Below are positions 13,749 through 22,368 of a stretch of 64,000 nucleotides of DNA, piece by piece (position 1 is the first letter of the stretch; every line of letters begins with the position of its first letter). Origin of the DNA: a virus. The position numbers were made by a program, and so were the translations under genes. The stretch lies in IMG/VR virus record IMGVR_UViG_3300025646_000015, positions 1-64,000 of that record. The stretch is one strand, 5' to 3'. The notes under the pieces were generated by a model. The model had not been told where the DNA came from. It saw only the letters and a list, made by a program, of their open reading frames with translations, and ran no database searches.

Positions 13749-14905
13749 ACTTCTACTTCATATAAATAAAGAGGTTTATCTTCATCAACTCTGACAAAAT
13801 AATGAGTCTCTTGATTAACAATACTCATAATATCAGCGCAAGTCAAGTTTTGTTTTCTTGAAGCTGAAATGTCTGCGAGATGTTTTAATGTTACTTTTTG
13901 ACCATTATTCAAACGATTACCGATATAAACATTATATGCTTCGACTAAATCATTTTCTAATGCGTCATCATCATCTTCAAATTCTTTAGCTACAAAGTCA
14001 CGATGTTCGTCTTCAGTCCAATCAGAATCATCATCATCCCATTCACCTTGATCCACCCAATCATTTTCATCTTCTTCGTCTTCATCGAAGTCGACGTCAT
14101 CATCTGATCCATAAATAGGTTTATTAGCCTCATAGACAGGTCTATTTAGCTCTTTGCGAGTATCTGTAATGTCAGACACAACTCTGTACTTTGAGACACG
14201 TAGCTTTTGAAAGTCACAATCAGTTGGAACTGAAACTGCATCAGCAGGATCAAACTCTACAACAAGCAATCTGCCACTTTCTCCTGCCCAATTATTGGCA
14301 TAATCGTATGAGCCAACATGAAGACCGAAAGAGCAATGGTTATCTTTGTTGTCATCTACACAACGACGTGCAACTTCGATAGTCGCGCCAACCTCATTGA
14401 GAATTTGATGACGCTCGTTAGTTTTGCCTTGCACAACAATAGTATCTGCATTGCCTGTGCTACTCCAATAATCACCTTGAACACCTTTGTATCCAAGACA
14501 AAGACCTTCGGGAGTTGTGGGTAAAGATTTATAACCAAGAAATGTGTACAATTCTGCAACACTATTGGCACTTGGATTGGCTTGCAATCTAGTAATGAAA
14601 TTAACGATTGGAGCAGAATCTTTTGCACCTGCACGAAGCATATCAATTAATTTATCTACAACAACACCATGAAGACGATGCCCCTTGTAATAAACAACTT
14701 CATCTTTGACTTCAATATCGCCTTCGACAAAATCTTCAACTGACTTGGCAATGTCAACTAGATCACCTAAACGATCATATTCACCATCAAGAATAGCTTT
14801 CTTGGCATTGTGGAAGTTAGGATGATCCTTACGCAATGTGTAAGGTTTGCCTTCCCAAAAGATAGTGAGTGAATTTTCGCTTTGTATATAAGGAACTTTA
14901 TTCAT
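13745..14905 (-). CDS. rIIB: rIIB-like protein
   Basis: A 386-residue protein. Residues about 85-270 match the conserved part of T4 rIIB-like proteins: FLGYKSLPTTPEGLCLGYKG (about 122-142), CVDDNKDNHCSFGLHVGS (about 181-198), and VEFDPADAVSVPTDCDFQKLRVSKY (about 216-240). A very acidic stretch (about 265-320) follows. In T4, rIIA and rIIB act together at the membrane and are needed in lambda lysogens; the molecular role is unknown. The rIIA-like gene lies just upstream. Confidence 0.75.
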   Translation of the reverse strand: MNKVPYIQSENSLTIFWEGKPYTLRKDHPNFHNAKKAILDGEYDRLGDLVDIAKSVEDFVEGDIEVKDEVVYYKGHRLHGVVVDKLIDMLRAGAKDSAPIVNFITRLQANPSANSVAELYTFLGYKSLPTTPEGLCLGYKGVQGDYWSSTGNADTIVVQGKTNERHQILNEVGATIEVARRCVDDNKDNHCSFGLHVGSYDYANNWAGESGRLLVVEFDPADAVSVPTDCDFQKLRVSKYRVVSDITDTRKELNRPVYEANKPIYGSDDDVDFDEDEEDENDWVDQGEWDDDDSDWTEDEHRDFVAKEFEDDDDALENDLVEAYNVYIGNRLNNGQKVTLKHLADISASRKQNLTCADIMSIVNQETHYFVRVDEDKPLYLYEVEV

Positions 14906-14939
14906 AATTTTTAGCTTTCTAATTTAATGTTATAATAAA

Positions 14940-14968
14940 AGTATAGATTGATTTTTTTAATAAGTCAA
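14940..14968 (-). promoter_or_regulatory. Sigma70-type promoter for the rIIB-like unit
   Basis: TTGACT, 17 bases, TATACT; leader of about 28 bases carrying AGAAAGC before the ATG. Confidence 0.7.
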
Positions 14969-15000
14969 GATTTTTTTTAAAAAATTTTGGAGAGGGGATT

Positions 15001-17313
15001 TTACTCCCCATCTCCTTTATCACACAAATTTATGTAGTCTTCAAATTTAGATTGGATATTGCCATGTCTATAATGATGGTTGACTGCACCATAGTAAGAA
15101 ATGGAATCAGCAATAAAACTTAGAAGAGAATACTTGTTTGTTACTTTCTCAATAGTTTCAAGCATTGATTCTGAATCAACGTCAACATCTAAAGTATCCA
15201 ATAACCATTGGCGATCATGTAGAGCAATATACATAACTGAAGAAGATGCTTTTTGCTTATGATCTGCGGAATTGATGACTGAGCAGATGTCTTTAACTTG
15301 ATGCAAAAGATGATCTTCAGAGAGAAAATTTAAATTCATATTTGGATTAACAAACACATTTTCAATAGGACTAAGAGAACCCATAATCTTCTGATAATCT
15401 GATTTCGATTCTGAGGTTAATACCCTTCTAAATGTAATAGAACAATCTCTTTTGTTCTCTCTAACATATTCCTTGTAATGGTCAAGCATAAAATCAGCAA
15501 AACTAACCCAATTAGATTTATCTAGTTTAGCAACATCTGCTTTGCGAACACCGAAGACAACTAAATTTGCCAACTCTTCGTTATCTACTGACTTTCCAAC
15601 TGCACGAACTTGACTAGATAAACTATATACTTTATCCAAGTCCCATAATTCATTTTTAGGGCAATCAATTTGATAACGAGTGATTGGAACATAGATTAAT
15701 TTTCCATCAACAGAACCTTCCATATCTCCTGCTTCAACAGAATTGATGGGATCATTGACATTTGACCAATAATCTGCATTTTTATGAGCATAACCTTTTT
15801 TCTTGACCATTTTGAATAATGGTATAGATGCTCTGCTCTCTCCACTTACACGATTGTAGACAGGTTTTTCTTTCTCAATTTTCGATGCGTAACGAATATG
15901 TTTTGAATCAATTAAATTGAAATTCCATTCGTTATTCATATAATCAATACCATCTTGATTGGCAGGATTAATGAAAAAGATTTCTTGTAAATCTTCATCT
16001 TCATTGAACAATGTTCTAGCACGAAGATTGTTGCCATGAGAAGAATCTAAATCTTGATATACGAACAAATAATTGTCTTGACAAAATGCTTTGTTTTGCT
16101 TACTAGAAACAACTTTGTAACCATTGCGAGCATCATTGTCTTTAGTTCTGATTGATCTAGTAATGGTAATGTTATCTGATTCGCCATAAGGAACAGAGAA
16201 ATGAGCGTTTTCAATCTTTATGCCATTCCACTCAAAAGCATTTTCAAAGATATTGCGCATTGAATAGCTTAAACTATTTACAATAACTGCATGATTTCTT
16301 TTAGCTTCCCATAAATCTTCAGAGTCAGCAAGTTTTAACTTTGCAATATCAAGAATTTCTTGACTTGCTTCGTATAATGCTCTGCATAATGCTTTTTGGG
16401 TAGATTGATTGTATTCTAATGATTCACGACTATGATGTAACTTTACAGAACCGATTGGCATACGAAGAAAAAACTTACTTTCGCTCAATAATTCTTCAAC
16501 AATTCTTTTAGCTTTGTCATCTTTAATAAAATTATTGACATTTACAGATGAGCGATCAAGACGATAAGAAACTCTGCCCATAATAACATGACAAGCGGAA
16601 CTATAATGGTAACGATCATCTGAATCATTTTCTAAAATAAACCAATCGTCAGTAGCACTTTCCAATGAAAACTTATTCTTTGGTAAGAAATCTTCTTCTA
16701 CGCCAATAAATTTTGGCATTTCATCTTCGGGAAAAAATTGGAAGAAAGTTTTAACAACTGAACGAAATTCCCCAATGTCACTTTCTGAAACTGCAACCTC
16801 GATGGACAAACCTGTTGGTTCGCTAGTTGGTTCTTCATGTAGTTTAGCAATCTTAGTGTCATCATCATCATTTACAAATACATTGTAGGATGTCTTGAGT
16901 CCACCATGATAAGAAACACAAGTAAAATTATCGCCATAAGACAATGGAGCAAACTTACCAATACCGAATGCGCCAATATAATTGTTTGATGTGCGTTTGG
17001 TGGACTTGCCATACTTGGAATAAAGACCGAACACATCTTCTTGGCTAAGTCCACCCCCGAAGTCACGAACTGCAAAAGTCGGATTCATTGTGGTTGGTAA
17101 CTTGATCTCGATTTGTCGAGTAACTCCTGCTTCCTTGTTTGCGTCAAGTGCATTGGCACTAATCTCACGAACTACCGCAAGACGAGTATTAGAATAATTG
17201 TTACGAAGAAGAGATGCTACATAGCGCATATCTTCGGCATCAATAGTGCAGTTGACTTGTTCAAAGTCATGTGATTGAACTACTTGTTCTTTACTTTTTT
17301 GTGTGATAATCAT
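15001..17313 (-). CDS. rIIA: rIIA-like GHKL ATPase
   Basis: A 770-residue protein. The N-terminal GHKL ATP-binding fold is clear: N-box VVREISANALDANKEAG (residues 47-63), G1 box AVRDFGGGLS (81-90), G2 box GAFGIGKFAPLSYGDNF (114-130). This arrangement and the neighbouring rIIB-like gene identify a T4 rIIA relative. The remaining 600 residues are without known motifs. rIIA has been linked to exclusion of competing phages and membrane energetics in T4. Leader of about 50 bases with AGAAAGTAAAGCG before the ATG. Confidence 0.8.
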   Translation of the reverse strand: MIITQKSKEQVVQSHDFEQVNCTIDAEDMRYVASLLRNNYSNTRLAVVREISANALDANKEAGVTRQIEIKLPTTMNPTFAVRDFGGGLSQEDVFGLYSKYGKSTKRTSNNYIGAFGIGKFAPLSYGDNFTCVSYHGGLKTSYNVFVNDDDDTKIAKLHEEPTSEPTGLSIEVAVSESDIGEFRSVVKTFFQFFPEDEMPKFIGVEEDFLPKNKFSLESATDDWFILENDSDDRYHYSSACHVIMGRVSYRLDRSSVNVNNFIKDDKAKRIVEELLSESKFFLRMPIGSVKLHHSRESLEYNQSTQKALCRALYEASQEILDIAKLKLADSEDLWEAKRNHAVIVNSLSYSMRNIFENAFEWNGIKIENAHFSVPYGESDNITITRSIRTKDNDARNGYKVVSSKQNKAFCQDNYLFVYQDLDSSHGNNLRARTLFNEDEDLQEIFFINPANQDGIDYMNNEWNFNLIDSKHIRYASKIEKEKPVYNRVSGESRASIPLFKMVKKKGYAHKNADYWSNVNDPINSVEAGDMEGSVDGKLIYVPITRYQIDCPKNELWDLDKVYSLSSQVRAVGKSVDNEELANLVVFGVRKADVAKLDKSNWVSFADFMLDHYKEYVRENKRDCSITFRRVLTSESKSDYQKIMGSLSPIENVFVNPNMNLNFLSEDHLLHQVKDICSVINSADHKQKASSSVMYIALHDRQWLLDTLDVDVDSESMLETIEKVTNKYSLLSFIADSISYYGAVNHHYRHGNIQSKFEDYINLCDKGDGE

Positions 17314-17360
17314 TTCGCTTTACTTTCTTTTTTGTGTGATAAAATTTAAACTATGAACTT

Positions 17361-17389
17361 AGTATTGCATATATAAAATGGTATGTCAA
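17361..17389 (-). promoter_or_regulatory. Sigma70-type promoter for the rIIA-like gene
   Basis: TTGACA, 17 bases ending TGC, AATACT. Overlaps the stop codon of the upstream SprT-like gene. Confidence 0.65.
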
Positions 17390-17847
17390 ACTTTTTTTAA
17401 ATTTTTTTTAAATAAAGTGAATTCGCACTTTGGGCAACGATATGTGGTATGTCTTCTTAACCTGTGCATACCATACTCTATCCCGCAATGGCAAGTATCA
17501 TTATACTTATAATAATTCTTTGGTTTAATTAAATCTGTTTTAGAACAACTTTTGGGAATAGCACCAATTTCTTGACAAACTCTTTTCCATAATAATCCAT
17601 GACCCATGCCTAATTTACCATGACGAACATAAGCTAAACCATGAGCAATTTCATGCAATATAGTATCTTTAACATCTTCTATGTCATTTAACTCAACATA
17701 CCACTTGCTTAATTTAATTAATTTATTTTTAAAACTACAAGTACCAAGGGCATTTTTTTTATTTTGCCAACGAAATAACCATTCATCGGGCAAATCATGT
17801 TTTGCCATATATTTATAAACTAAACTTTCCGCTTCCCTTGCATTCAT
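17386..17847 (-). CDS. SprT-like zinc metalloprotease
   Basis: A 153-residue protein with the zincin motif HEIAH (residues 65-69), a third likely zinc ligand H83 in MGHG, and a C-terminal zinc ribbon with C119, C121, C138, C141. This is the SprT/Spartan-like layout; family members cleave DNA-crosslinked proteins, and phage copies are common but of unknown target. An ATG 21 bases upstream (17868) lies in the promoter, so the ATG at 17847 is chosen. Confidence 0.8.
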   Translation of the reverse strand: MNAREAESLVYKYMAKHDLPDEWLFRWQNKKNALGTCSFKNKLIKLSKWYVELNDIEDVKDTILHEIAHGLAYVRHGKLGMGHGLLWKRVCQEIGAIPKSCSKTDLIKPKNYYKYNDTCHCGIEYGMHRLRRHTTYRCPKCEFTLFKKNLKKV

Positions 17848-17853
17848 AAAAAC

Positions 17854-17882
17854 ACAATAATGTAACAATTAGGCAATGTCAA
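17854..17882 (-). promoter_or_regulatory. Sigma70-type promoter, leaderless geometry
   Basis: TTGACA, 17 bases, TATTGT, then six bases to the ATG at 17847. Confidence 0.75.
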
Positions 17883-17889
17883 ACTTTTT

Positions 17890-17985
17890 TTATTCTCCAC
17901 CAAAAACCACAAATGCTAAAAACAAAAGAAATGCGATACTACCAAGTAAAAAACAGGAAAGCTCAATAAAATCTGTTATATTCAT
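17890..17985 (-). CDS. Micro membrane protein, 31 aa
   Basis: One membrane segment (CFLLGSIAFLLFLAFVVFGG). ATGA overlap with the upstream stop suggests coupled translation. Function unknown. Confidence 0.45.
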   Translation of the reverse strand: MNITDFIELSCFLLGSIAFLLFLAFVVFGGE

Positions 17986-18269
17986 TTTTGATGAGATGGT
18001 TTATTTCTTGAGGTTAGTTCTTGCTCTATGTCAAGGAGAATCTGATCTGCTAGTTGGATTTGATTGTAATTATGTTTGCTAATTTCAACTCCATTATTTA
18101 GTTCATCAAGAATTAATTCTGCTGAACTAATTATTTGATATAATAAATATTCTTCTTGATTTTGATTTATTTTATTATTCATAACTTTTAATTTATATGA
18201 TTTTGCAAACTCTCTATCCGATCTATGATTGGATGCAATTAATAAATCATCTCTGTAATATATTGGCAT
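17982..18269 (-). CDS. Helical hypothetical protein, 95 aa
   Basis: Starts MPIYYRDDLLIASNHRSDREF; two amphipathic helices (EEYLLYQIISSAELILDEL; QIQLADQILLDIEQEL). Its ATG directly abuts the upstream stop. Function unknown. Confidence 0.6.
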   Translation of the reverse strand: MPIYYRDDLLIASNHRSDREFAKSYKLKVMNNKINQNQEEYLLYQIISSAELILDELNNGVEISKHNYNQIQLADQILLDIEQELTSRNKPSHQK

Positions 18270-18895
18270 TATGCTACCATTAAATCATTTTCAAGATGAT
18301 GTTCGATAGATTCTCCATTATTAAATGGAATAACAACTTCGATAATAAAGTTTAAGACTGCATTTGTTATTTGCGCTATTTCTTCTAAATTTTGAGTGGA
18401 CATATAATTTGAATCTCCTTGTCCACCATAAGCGATTCTATACCCCTCACGAACAGGAGCAATATTGCCTGTCTTGACACTATGCCATTGACCATTATTA
18501 GCTTGACTCCATTGTGTTCTTTGATGAAAACTACCAATATAAACAAGAGCATCTATTGGTGAAAATCTATTGCCTACACTATCATTTTGAGCTACATAAT
18601 CTATAAAATCAATATCGGCAGTTGGGAACGGAGTTTTTAAATCTTTTAATTTAACATGAACCGCACGATATTTGTCCCTATCGTAATAAGTATAGGGTTG
18701 ACCATTCCATGTTGTTTTGTGTTTTGATGTCCCGCCTGTGAGTCTCGCCATATCATGGTCACGATCAGCCTTAGTAGAATAACTTAAATAATTTGTACTT
18801 GGCACTAATTGCTTAACTAATCTATTGCTTTTAAACATAATGTCCGTTGGTTGCCAACGATTCCATTCAACCCTACTTCTTTCAAAGAATTTCAT
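18269..18895 (-). CDS. Hypothetical protein, 208 aa
   Basis: Mixed-composition soluble protein (VEWNRWQPTDIMFKSNRLV near the N-terminus; DALVYIGSFHQRTQWSQANNG in the middle). AGAAAGCGAAAAATT precedes the ATG. No recognised domain. Confidence 0.65.
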   Translation of the reverse strand: MKFFERSRVEWNRWQPTDIMFKSNRLVKQLVPSTNYLSYSTKADRDHDMARLTGGTSKHKTTWNGQPYTYYDRDKYRAVHVKLKDLKTPFPTADIDFIDYVAQNDSVGNRFSPIDALVYIGSFHQRTQWSQANNGQWHSVKTGNIAPVREGYRIAYGGQGDSNYMSTQNLEEIAQITNAVLNFIIEVVIPFNNGESIEHHLENDLMVA

Positions 18896-18916
18896 AATTT
18901 TTCGCTTTCTATTTTT

Positions 18917-19048
18917 TTATTGTTTATCTAAGTGTTTTCTGACTATTTCACAAGCCTTTAAAATAACTAAATGTTCATCCGTTCTTTCTCCAATGGCAGA
19001 AACCTCTGCTTCATTGACGACTAATTCTAATGCTTCTTCTAATGTCAT
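18917..19048 (-). CDS. Small acidic helical protein, 43 aa
   Basis: Starts MTLEEALELVVNEAEVSAIGE and ends VRKHLDKQ. First gene of the unit that includes the 208-residue protein; detected by its promoter. Resembles small phage helical proteins of unknown role. Confidence 0.6.
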   Translation of the reverse strand: MTLEEALELVVNEAEVSAIGERTDEHLVILKACEIVRKHLDKQ

Positions 19049-19054
19049 AATAGT

Positions 19055-19083
19055 ACCCTAACAAATTAATTTACGCTTGTCAA
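19055..19083 (-). promoter_or_regulatory. Sigma70-type promoter, leaderless geometry
   Basis: TTGACA, 17 bases, TAGGGT, then six bases to the ATG at 19048. Confidence 0.7.
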
Positions 19084-19101
19084 ACTTTTTTTAAATTTTT
19101 T

Positions 19102-19299
19102 TTAATTTTCTCCAAACATATTATTCCATTCATCTTTAATTTCAATAGCAGGAACTGCATCTAAACCTTCAGAACCATATAATAATAAATTAATAATTTC
19201 TTCTGTACTCATGTTCATAGCTTCCTGCTCTGCAAGATCATATCTCATCTCGTCTACTGATGGTTCGTGATCTCTAATTTGTCTTTCAGTTGTTCTCAT
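19102..19299 (-). CDS. Acidic hypothetical protein, 65 aa
   Basis: Starts MRTTERQIRDHEPSVDEMRYD; helical. Last gene of the seven-gene unit from 20526 (two of them small). Function unknown. Confidence 0.6.
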   Translation of the reverse strand: MRTTERQIRDHEPSVDEMRYDLAEQEAMNMSTEEIINLLLYGSEGLDAVPAIEIKDEWNNMFGEN

Positions 19300-19303
19300 A
19301 ATT

Positions 19304-19516
19304 TTAATCTCCTTCTCTTGTTGCTACTACCAATAACTTAACATCATCTTCATTTCCTGTCAAACCAAAAAGTTCAATAACATGATGAAAAATCTCGCCA
19401 TCTTCGGGCGAGACACTAATCCATGAGCAGTTTTGTTCTTCGCCATCAATATCATTGACAACAACATCCCATTCGTGTTCAAGTAGTCTAGCTTTTTGAT
19501 ATTTGGTCAATTTCAT
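19304..19516 (-). CDS. Hypothetical protein, 70 aa
   Basis: Starts MKLTKYQKARLLEHEWDVVVN, ending LLVVATREGD. Overlaps the upstream gene by 29 bases. Function unknown. Confidence 0.55.
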   Translation of the reverse strand: MKLTKYQKARLLEHEWDVVVNDIDGEEQNCSWISVSPEDGEIFHHVIELFGLTGNEDDVKLLVVATREGD

Positions 19517-19697
19517 TTTCGCATTCTAATTTTTCTAATTGTTTATAAAGTGAATCTAATTGTTTATTTACTTTTTTAATCTCAGTAAAATTATTAGGTT
19601 CTTGAGAGTCTAAATAATCTGATTGAATTTCAAGCAATCTAATCTTTTTATTTAATTCTATAATTTCGTCTGTCATATTTATATATTTATTATTCAT
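19488..19697 (-). CDS. Coiled-coil hypothetical protein, 69 aa
   Basis: Heptad-like leucine pattern (IIELNKKIRLLEIQSDYLDSQ; KQLDSLYKQLEKLECENE). Function unknown. Confidence 0.6.
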   Translation of the reverse strand: MNNKYINMTDEIIELNKKIRLLEIQSDYLDSQEPNNFTEIKKVNKQLDSLYKQLEKLECENEIDQISKS

Positions 19698-19905
19698 TAA
19701 TTGAATCCCAATTAATTTCTGTTTGTTTTATTTTCCATGCGATTTCTCCATTTGTGGGGTCAACGTATTCAACATTGAAATCACAATCGTCAAGAGTTTT
19801 ATATGGATCGTACTCACGCACTATTTGCTCTGCTTCATCTCGACTTTCTGCTTCGACATAAAAGCAATTAATTATTTTAATTCCTACGCAATATTCTTTT
19901 TTCAT
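19690..19905 (-). CDS. Small AESRDEA-motif protein, 71 aa
   Basis: Starts MKKEYCVGIKIINCFYVEAES; two strands then the helix-start motif AESRDEAEQIV. Same pattern as the proteins at 937, 20852 and 21764. AAGGAAGAAGA before the ATG at 19905 decides the start over 19965. Function unknown; reminiscent of DpnD/PcfM-type small domains. Confidence 0.55.
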   Translation of the reverse strand: MKKEYCVGIKIINCFYVEAESRDEAEQIVREYDPYKTLDDCDFNVEYVDPTNGEIAWKIKQTEINWDSINE

Positions 19906-20048
19906 TCTTCTTCCTTTAATACTTTCTTTTTTAATTGTTTTAACGATTCGTAAACTGATTTCCAAGAATCTTTACCTTTCTCCATCTCGGAAATGTATTC
20001 CAAGACTTCATCTATACATTGCGAAACAGGAACTTTAACTCTTAACAT
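19902..20048 (-). CDS. Small helical protein, 48 aa
   Basis: Starts MLRVKVPVSQCIDEVLEYI; ends LKKKVLKEEE. ATGA-coupled to the next gene. Start is uncertain between 20048 and 20054. Function unknown. Confidence 0.5.
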   Translation of the reverse strand: MLRVKVPVSQCIDEVLEYISEMEKGKDSWKSVYESLKQLKKKVLKEEE

Positions 20049-20526
20049 TTTCATCTTTTGCTTTGTATTTGAGGGACTCATCACTATTTAAATCACAAGC
20101 AATTTGTATATTAGTAACATTATGCCATGCTTCGTCTGCATAGATAGTTCCATCAGCGTTAAGACTTGGTTGTTTAAACCATTTGCGAGACTTTTTATAA
20201 GAACCAATATGTCTTTCAATTATCTCTATGTCATCTTTAATGCAATCCAAACGATGTCTAAGTTCAAGATTTTCTTTTAGCAATCTCTCTAAATTATCTT
20301 TATGAATTTTATGCTCTTGCTTTGTTAAATAAGTACGTGCGCACATTTCTTCTGAGAATGATTTTTTTTCAGCCAATTTCTTTTTTAGTTTATAATTCTC
20401 TTTTTCCAAATTTTCATTTTCTTTAAGTAAAGATAATTTTTTGTTTACTTCAATTAATTTATTTTCATAAAATTTCTTGATCGAATTTTCGTAAGTTGGG
20501 TAGTCGTCTCCTATTATTTCTTTCAT
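20035..20526 (-). CDS. Long coiled-coil protein, 163 aa
   Basis: Residues about 20-105 are continuous charged helix (KLSLLKENENLEKENYKLKK; LERLLKENLELRHRLDCIKDD). The C-terminal 45 residues contain WFKQPSLNADGTIYADEAWHN. Leaderless start. Function unknown; could be a scaffolding or structural adaptor. Confidence 0.65.
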   Translation of the reverse strand: MKEIIGDDYPTYENSIKKFYENKLIEVNKKLSLLKENENLEKENYKLKKKLAEKKSFSEEMCARTYLTKQEHKIHKDNLERLLKENLELRHRLDCIKDDIEIIERHIGSYKKSRKWFKQPSLNADGTIYADEAWHNVTNIQIACDLNSDESLKYKAKDENVKS

Positions 20527-20532
20527 TCTCTT

Positions 20533-20561
20533 ACCTTATATTGATTGTTTTAAGTTGTCAA
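20533..20561 (-). promoter_or_regulatory. Sigma70-type promoter, leaderless geometry
   Basis: TTGACA, 17 bases, TAAGGT, then six bases to the ATG at 20526. Confidence 0.75.
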
Positions 20562-20564
20562 GTT

Positions 20565-20852
20565 TTATTTCAAATCTTTTAATATATCATCTAACTGCTC
20601 TAATGTTATTACTTCGCTTTTATCCATATCTTTGCAAAATTCAGAAAATTTAATTTTATTATATTCGAGAATATTGTAGTAGGATTTTTGTGCGTCGTCA
20701 AGCATTAATCTCAATGTTTGCAATAAATCTTCAGCACTTTCTCCAATTATTTCGGGCTTTTCAGTATGAGCGCATATTTCACCATCGTCATTATACATGA
20801 CTTCATAAAGACCATAAGTGTCTTTGTCTTTAATTATACGATAGTTCCACAT
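20565..20852 (-). CDS. Conserved small protein of the MWNYRI type, 95 aa
   Basis: Begins MWNYRIIKDKDTYGLYEVMYN and continues with a strand-turn-strand and ESAEDLLQTLRLMLDDAQ. Short proteins starting MWNYRI with this layout recur in phages and plasmids; function unknown. ATG overlaps the upstream stop. Confidence 0.65.
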   Translation of the reverse strand: MWNYRIIKDKDTYGLYEVMYNDDGEICAHTEKPEIIGESAEDLLQTLRLMLDDAQKSYYNILEYNKIKFSEFCKDMDKSEVITLEQLDDILKDLK

Positions 20853-21052
20853 TACATTTCGTAAGTTTGCTCTAAATCTGCATTAGCATAATCTTCACTT
20901 GTCATGTCGCACAAATCACCAAAGATATTAATTCCACCTTCTTCAACTAATATTTCACGCGCTTCCTCTTCTGTTTCAGCTTGAATCTCATATACCATTG
21001 TTGCAGGTACAGAGAATACAAAATATTTATCTTTTTTCTTTTGAGTCTTCAT
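20852..21052 (-). CDS. Small AETEEEA-motif protein, 66 aa
   Basis: KYFVFSVPATMVYEIQAETEEEAREIL: two strands then AETEEEA. Member of the amplified small-domain family described at 937 and 19690. Function unknown. Confidence 0.6.
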   Translation of the reverse strand: MKTQKKKDKYFVFSVPATMVYEIQAETEEEAREILVEEGGINIFGDLCDMTSEDYANADLEQTYEM

Positions 21053-21326
21053 CTTTAATATATTCTGATATTACATTTTCTATCCATTCATTAAAACTTA
21101 ACCCTTGTTCATGAGCGTGTTGCATATATTTAAATAGATCATTGTCATCAAAGTCAAGCTCAATCGTTTCATATTTGACTTTTTTAATCAAAAATCCACC
21201 ATCTTGCTCGACAAATTTAATGTCATCACCTTCTGCCCAACCTAAACGATTGAGTAATTCATCGGGCAAATCAAAATACAATTCACCATCAATATTTTCC
21301 TTAACTTCTAGTTGTGTTTTTTTCAT
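21027..21326 (-). CDS. AbrB/MazE-like protein, 99 aa
   Basis: Residues about 14-50 (GELYFDLPDELLNRLGWAEG...GGFLIKKV) match a SpoVT/AbrB swapped-hairpin domain; the rest resembles an antitoxin C-terminus. No toxin-like gene is adjacent, so a solo regulator is more likely than a toxin-antitoxin pair. AAAGGGT before the ATG. Confidence 0.6.
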   Translation of the reverse strand: MKKTQLEVKENIDGELYFDLPDELLNRLGWAEGDDIKFVEQDGGFLIKKVKYETIELDFDDNDLFKYMQHAHEQGLSFNEWIENVISEYIKDEDSKEKR

Positions 21327-21330
21327 AATT

Positions 21331-21624
21331 TTATACCCTTTTTGATTCTGCTTCTTCTCTTGTCATCTCGCCCCTAATATATGCACCGAAATCATCATCA
21401 TTTAAATGAGAAGTGTCAATAGGTTTGACTCCAAACTCTCCGATTAATTCAAGTTCTTTAACTCTTTGATTGAGTCTTTGATTCATCTGATCTTTTAACT
21501 CAAACATTCGATCTACAATATCTGCAATAAGAGGATACTCTCCAAGTTCATAAAGGCGAGTGTCTAGCCCACTTTCAGAATCGTGGATACTTTTTAACTT
21601 CATTATTTCTTCAGCTTTATTCAT
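21331..21624 (-). CDS. Helical hypothetical protein, 97 aa
   Basis: Starts MNKAEEIMKLKSIHDSESGLD; helical to about residue 60, then SHLNDDDFGAYIRGEMTREEAES. ATGs overlap the upstream stop. Function unknown. Confidence 0.6.
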   Translation of the reverse strand: MNKAEEIMKLKSIHDSESGLDTRLYELGEYPLIADIVDRMFELKDQMNQRLNQRVKELELIGEFGVKPIDTSHLNDDDFGAYIRGEMTREEAESKRV

Positions 21625-21754
21625 TTTCTTTTTCCTTTTCTCTTTCTATTAAGATTTGAATTAATTTCTTTGTATCTTCCTCTGTGAGATCATTCAATAA
21701 ATCATAAATACATTCGTATTCATCTTGAGTTACAATTTCTTCAGATTTATTCAT
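21617..21754 (-). CDS. Small acidic helical protein, 45 aa
   Basis: Starts MNKSEEIVTQDEYECIYDLL; ends with Glu/Lys-rich helix. The promoter six bases before its ATG (TTGACA, 17, TAATGT) is the main support. Heads the unit 21754-20565. Confidence 0.6.
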   Translation of the reverse strand: MNKSEEIVTQDEYECIYDLLNDLTEEDTKKLIQILIEREKEKENE

Positions 21755-21760
21755 GTCTAT

Positions 21761-21789
21761 ACATTATAAGTCTTTATTTAAATTGTCAA
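21761..21789 (-). promoter_or_regulatory. Sigma70-type promoter, leaderless geometry
   Basis: TTGACA, 17 bases, TAATGT, then ATAGAC and the ATG; the last 12 bases before the ATG are the same as before the macro-domain gene (25904). Confidence 0.75.
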
Positions 21790-22012
21790 GCTCGGAATCA
21801 TTTAATTCCATTGAATCTTCTTCGGATTCTTTTTCTTTCTCTTCTATATGAGTTATTTCTGCATTTTGTTTCCATGCCTTGCTGATTTCCCAATCAGCAT
21901 CTACTTCTTCAAATACTCTTGTTTCTGCTTCGTCTTGCGATTCTGCATCAATAAAGTAAGTGCGGTAAGTTGTGCTTGCTATTTCAATTTCGTATCTTTT
22001 TATTTCTCCCAT
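21764..22012 (-). CDS. Small AESQDEA-motif protein, 82 aa
   Basis: Strand pair YEIEIASTTYRTYFIDAES then QDEAETRVF; acidic C-terminal half. Member of the same small family as 937, 19690 and 20852. The next promoter lies in its 3' end. Function unknown. Confidence 0.6.
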   Translation of the reverse strand: MGEIKRYEIEIASTTYRTYFIDAESQDEAETRVFEEVDADWEISKAWKQNAEITHIEEKEKESEEDSMELNDSELDNLNKDL

Positions 22013-22368
22013 TGTATTTCTCCGTTTTGATATGTAAAAATATATTCAGAGTCATCCATATCTATTTCGTGATATTTATTATTCTCTGTTGGTGGATTAA
22101 CTCCATAAAGAGAAAGACCAAATGACCAATTACTAGAATCGGTATATTCATATTCACCCGAACCATCTTGCTTGACTTGACAAAAATCATCACCGCAATA
22201 AATATTGTAGTCTATGAAATTTCCATCTTCTAATTCATAACTATTCCAATAATCAAAATTATCTCCATCAGTTTTGACTTCGGGATCAGCAATAACTTTT
22301 TTAATATGAGTTAATGCTAAATCTGCAATCTTTAATTTTACTGCTTTACTTACTTTACTTAGTTCCAT
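22000..22368 (-). CDS. Hypothetical protein, 122 aa
   Basis: Starts MELSKVSKAVKLKIADLALTH; second half is strand-rich and acidic. Overlaps both neighbours. Function unknown. Confidence 0.6.
   Translation of the reverse strand: MELSKVSKAVKLKIADLALTHIKKVIADPEVKTDGDNFDYWNSYELEDGNFIDYNIYCGDDFCQVKQDGSGEYEYTDSSNWSFGLSLYGVNPPTENNKYHEIDMDDSEYIFTYQNGEIQWEK

Noticed and set aside
14356-14646. Open frames on both strands inside the rIIB-like gene
   Set aside because: Shadows of a clearly conserved gene.
21027-21326. AbrB/MazE-like protein as antitoxin of a toxin-antitoxin pair
   Set aside because: No toxin-like neighbour; the genes on both sides are unrelated small phage proteins.
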